In this document: piece after piece, positions 5,780-6,756 of the stretch
How positions within the stretch are numbered: position 1 is the first letter of the stretch
Layout of the letters: each line of letters starts with the position of its first letter
Assembly: GCA_002690445.1 (NCBI GenBank)
Contig: NZER01000358.1
Coordinates: 1-6,756, forward strand
DNA: 6,756 nucleotides
Origin: Candidatus Pacearchaeota archaeon
GTDB lineage: Archaea > Nanoarchaeota > Nanoarchaeia > Pacearchaeales > GW2011-AR1
Reading direction: 5' to 3'
Notes under the pieces: generated by a model
The model's input: the letters and a program-made list of their open reading frames with translations, nothing else
Databases searched by the model: none
Told to the model about the DNA's origin: nothing
Translations under genes and position numbers: made by a program

Positions 5780-6756
5780 TTTTATTGGTCTTGGTCTGTA
5801 TAATATTGAAATATCATTTATTTCAACATCAGTTTCAGCAGTACCAGTTACTTTAAGTTGGATACTTTTAAGATTAGCTGGATGAGAATCAAGTGTATAT
5901 GTTGCAATATTATGATCTGTAGTACCAGCATTAGCAAGAAATTGATTGCCTCCCTCACTATTTGTCATAGCTTCTGATGGAGTTGTATCTCCATTAGCCC
6001 CATATGTAAAATACATAGCACTTGCATCACCTTGATATGTTACATATATTTTCATTATCTTCTTTGTTTGTGTTGGAGTTCCAAAATCAATATCTTTTGT
6101 TTGATAGGTAATTGTAAATGATGTATTTGGAGCATGATTATAATTTTGTAAACTAGTAGATGCAGTTGTTGTAAGAGATAAAAAACCCTTAGAAGTAATT
6201 ATAAAATTTGAAAATCTTACACCATTTTCATTTGCAATTGCTAGTAATAACTCAGTCCATGATTGAGTTACCATGCTATAAACCCAACCACCAGTAGAAT
6301 CGTTAGAAGTATCATCTCCAATATCCTTAAGAACTAGAATATCTTGTGAACGTGGATCATAACCAATTGAAGGAAATACTGCATCACTAGTGTTTGAAAT
6401 TGATTCAATTATATTAGAACTTTCTATCCAATTGAATTTACCGCCAGTAAGAGATATAACTTTTGATCCATCATAAATGAATACTCCAAACTTGTTAACA
6501 AATATTACTCCAAATGAAGTTGTGAATACTTGACATTGATTAAATACACCACAATCTCTATATATACTTTCAGCAAAAAACTGAGTTGTATTAGGAGAAC
6601 CAGCAGCAACATTTATTACATATAACCCATTTTCTTTAAATTGTAATATTTGATCTCCAAATGATGCAAGTGCTCTTATTGGAGAACCATCAGAAGAAGG
6701 AGAATCATAAGTGTTATACTGTGGAAATAATCCAGGTTTACCAGGCATTGAACACA
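5777..6756 (-). CDS. Beta-propeller-like tail protein, C-terminal part (partial at right edge)
   Basis: An ATG exists at 6748, but the frame stays open to the edge (codons TGT TCA precede it) and no ribosome binding site is visible, so the true start is probably outside the window. Numbered from that ATG, residues 22-200 hold repeated short beta-strand units typical of propeller blades: IRALASFGDQILQFKENGLY, then FGVIFVNKFGVFIYDG, then IGYDPRSQDILVLKD, then GGWVYSMVTQSWTEL. A Cys pair lies at 66 and 72 (RDCGVFNQC). Residues 211-320 look like a C-terminal beta-sandwich (KKIMKIYVTYQG, KSIQLKVTG, EINDISILYRPR). There is no signal peptide or transmembrane segment. The pattern matches phage tail-tube or stabilisation proteins in the general style of T7 gp12 or P22 gp10, but that assignment is by fold-like appearance only. 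It lies directly upstream of the fibre-like gene with a one-base overlap, fitting a tail module. Confidence 0.85.
   Translation of the reverse strand, partial: CSMPGKPGLFPQYNTYDSPSSDGSPIRALASFGDQILQFKENGLYVINVAAGSPNTTQFFAESIYRDCGVFNQCQVFTTSFGVIFVNKFGVFIYDGSKVISLTGGKFNWIESSNIIESISNTSDAVFPSIGYDPRSQDILVLKDIGDDTSNDSTGGWVYSMVTQSWTELLLAIANENGVRFSNFIITSKGFLSLTTTASTSLQNYNHAPNTSFTITYQTKDIDFGTPTQTKKIMKIYVTYQGDASAMYFTYGANGDTTPSEAMTNSEGGNQFLANAGTTDHNIATYTLDSHPANLKSIQLKVTGTAETDVEINDISILYRPRPIK

Overview
The window is an AT-rich stretch of what looks like the late structural region of a tailed virus (bacteriophage-like). All six coding regions lie on the minus strand, so transcription runs from the right edge to the left. 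They are packed almost without gaps: a 1-base overlap, then gaps of 31, 4, 3 and 3 bases. Both outer genes run off the window. I see no tRNA, rRNA, CRISPR array, insertion sequence, integrase, toxin or metabolic gene, and no stretch of 300 bases without a gene. The virus and host cannot be named from this sequence. The compact layout, Shine-Dalgarno signals and AT-rich coding suit a virus of bacteria, possibly an uncultured environmental one. That is inference.

In transcription order: (1) 5777..6756, the C-terminal part of a beta-rich, probably beta-propeller tail protein; (2) 4959..5777, a 272-residue fibre or appendage-like protein with an N-terminal GDIQLR/GAKLWAKIGG adaptor-like segment and a beta-rich C-terminal half; (3) 4235..4927, a 230-residue basic, Gly/Gln-rich protein; (4) 3298..4230, a 310-residue protein with a very acidic N-terminal two thirds and a Gly/Ala/Gln-rich C-terminal third; (5) 1285..3294, a 669-residue largely helical protein with a coiled coil and a hydrophobic Gly/Ala C-terminal tail; (6) 1..1281, the first 427 residues of a protein with a long Gly/Ala-rich, possibly membrane-active segment.

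Proteins 1 and 2 look like the outside of the virion (tail and fibre). Proteins 3 to 6 have no function I recognise. Their order after the tail genes, rising size, absence of any cysteine in 1,636 visible residues, coiled coil and Gly/Ala hydrophobic segments fit internal virion (ejection) proteins like the T7 gp14-gp15-gp16 set. This is an analogy of context and composition, not detected homology.

The most unusual local signal is inside gene 4. A run of glycine codons there makes a full AGGAGG seven bases before an in-frame ATG, a better-looking ribosome binding site than those of the annotated starts. It could allow separate production of the 65-residue C-terminal domain. In three places the last codons of one gene (EEEE, GGG, LGR) also form the Shine-Dalgarno sequence of the next.
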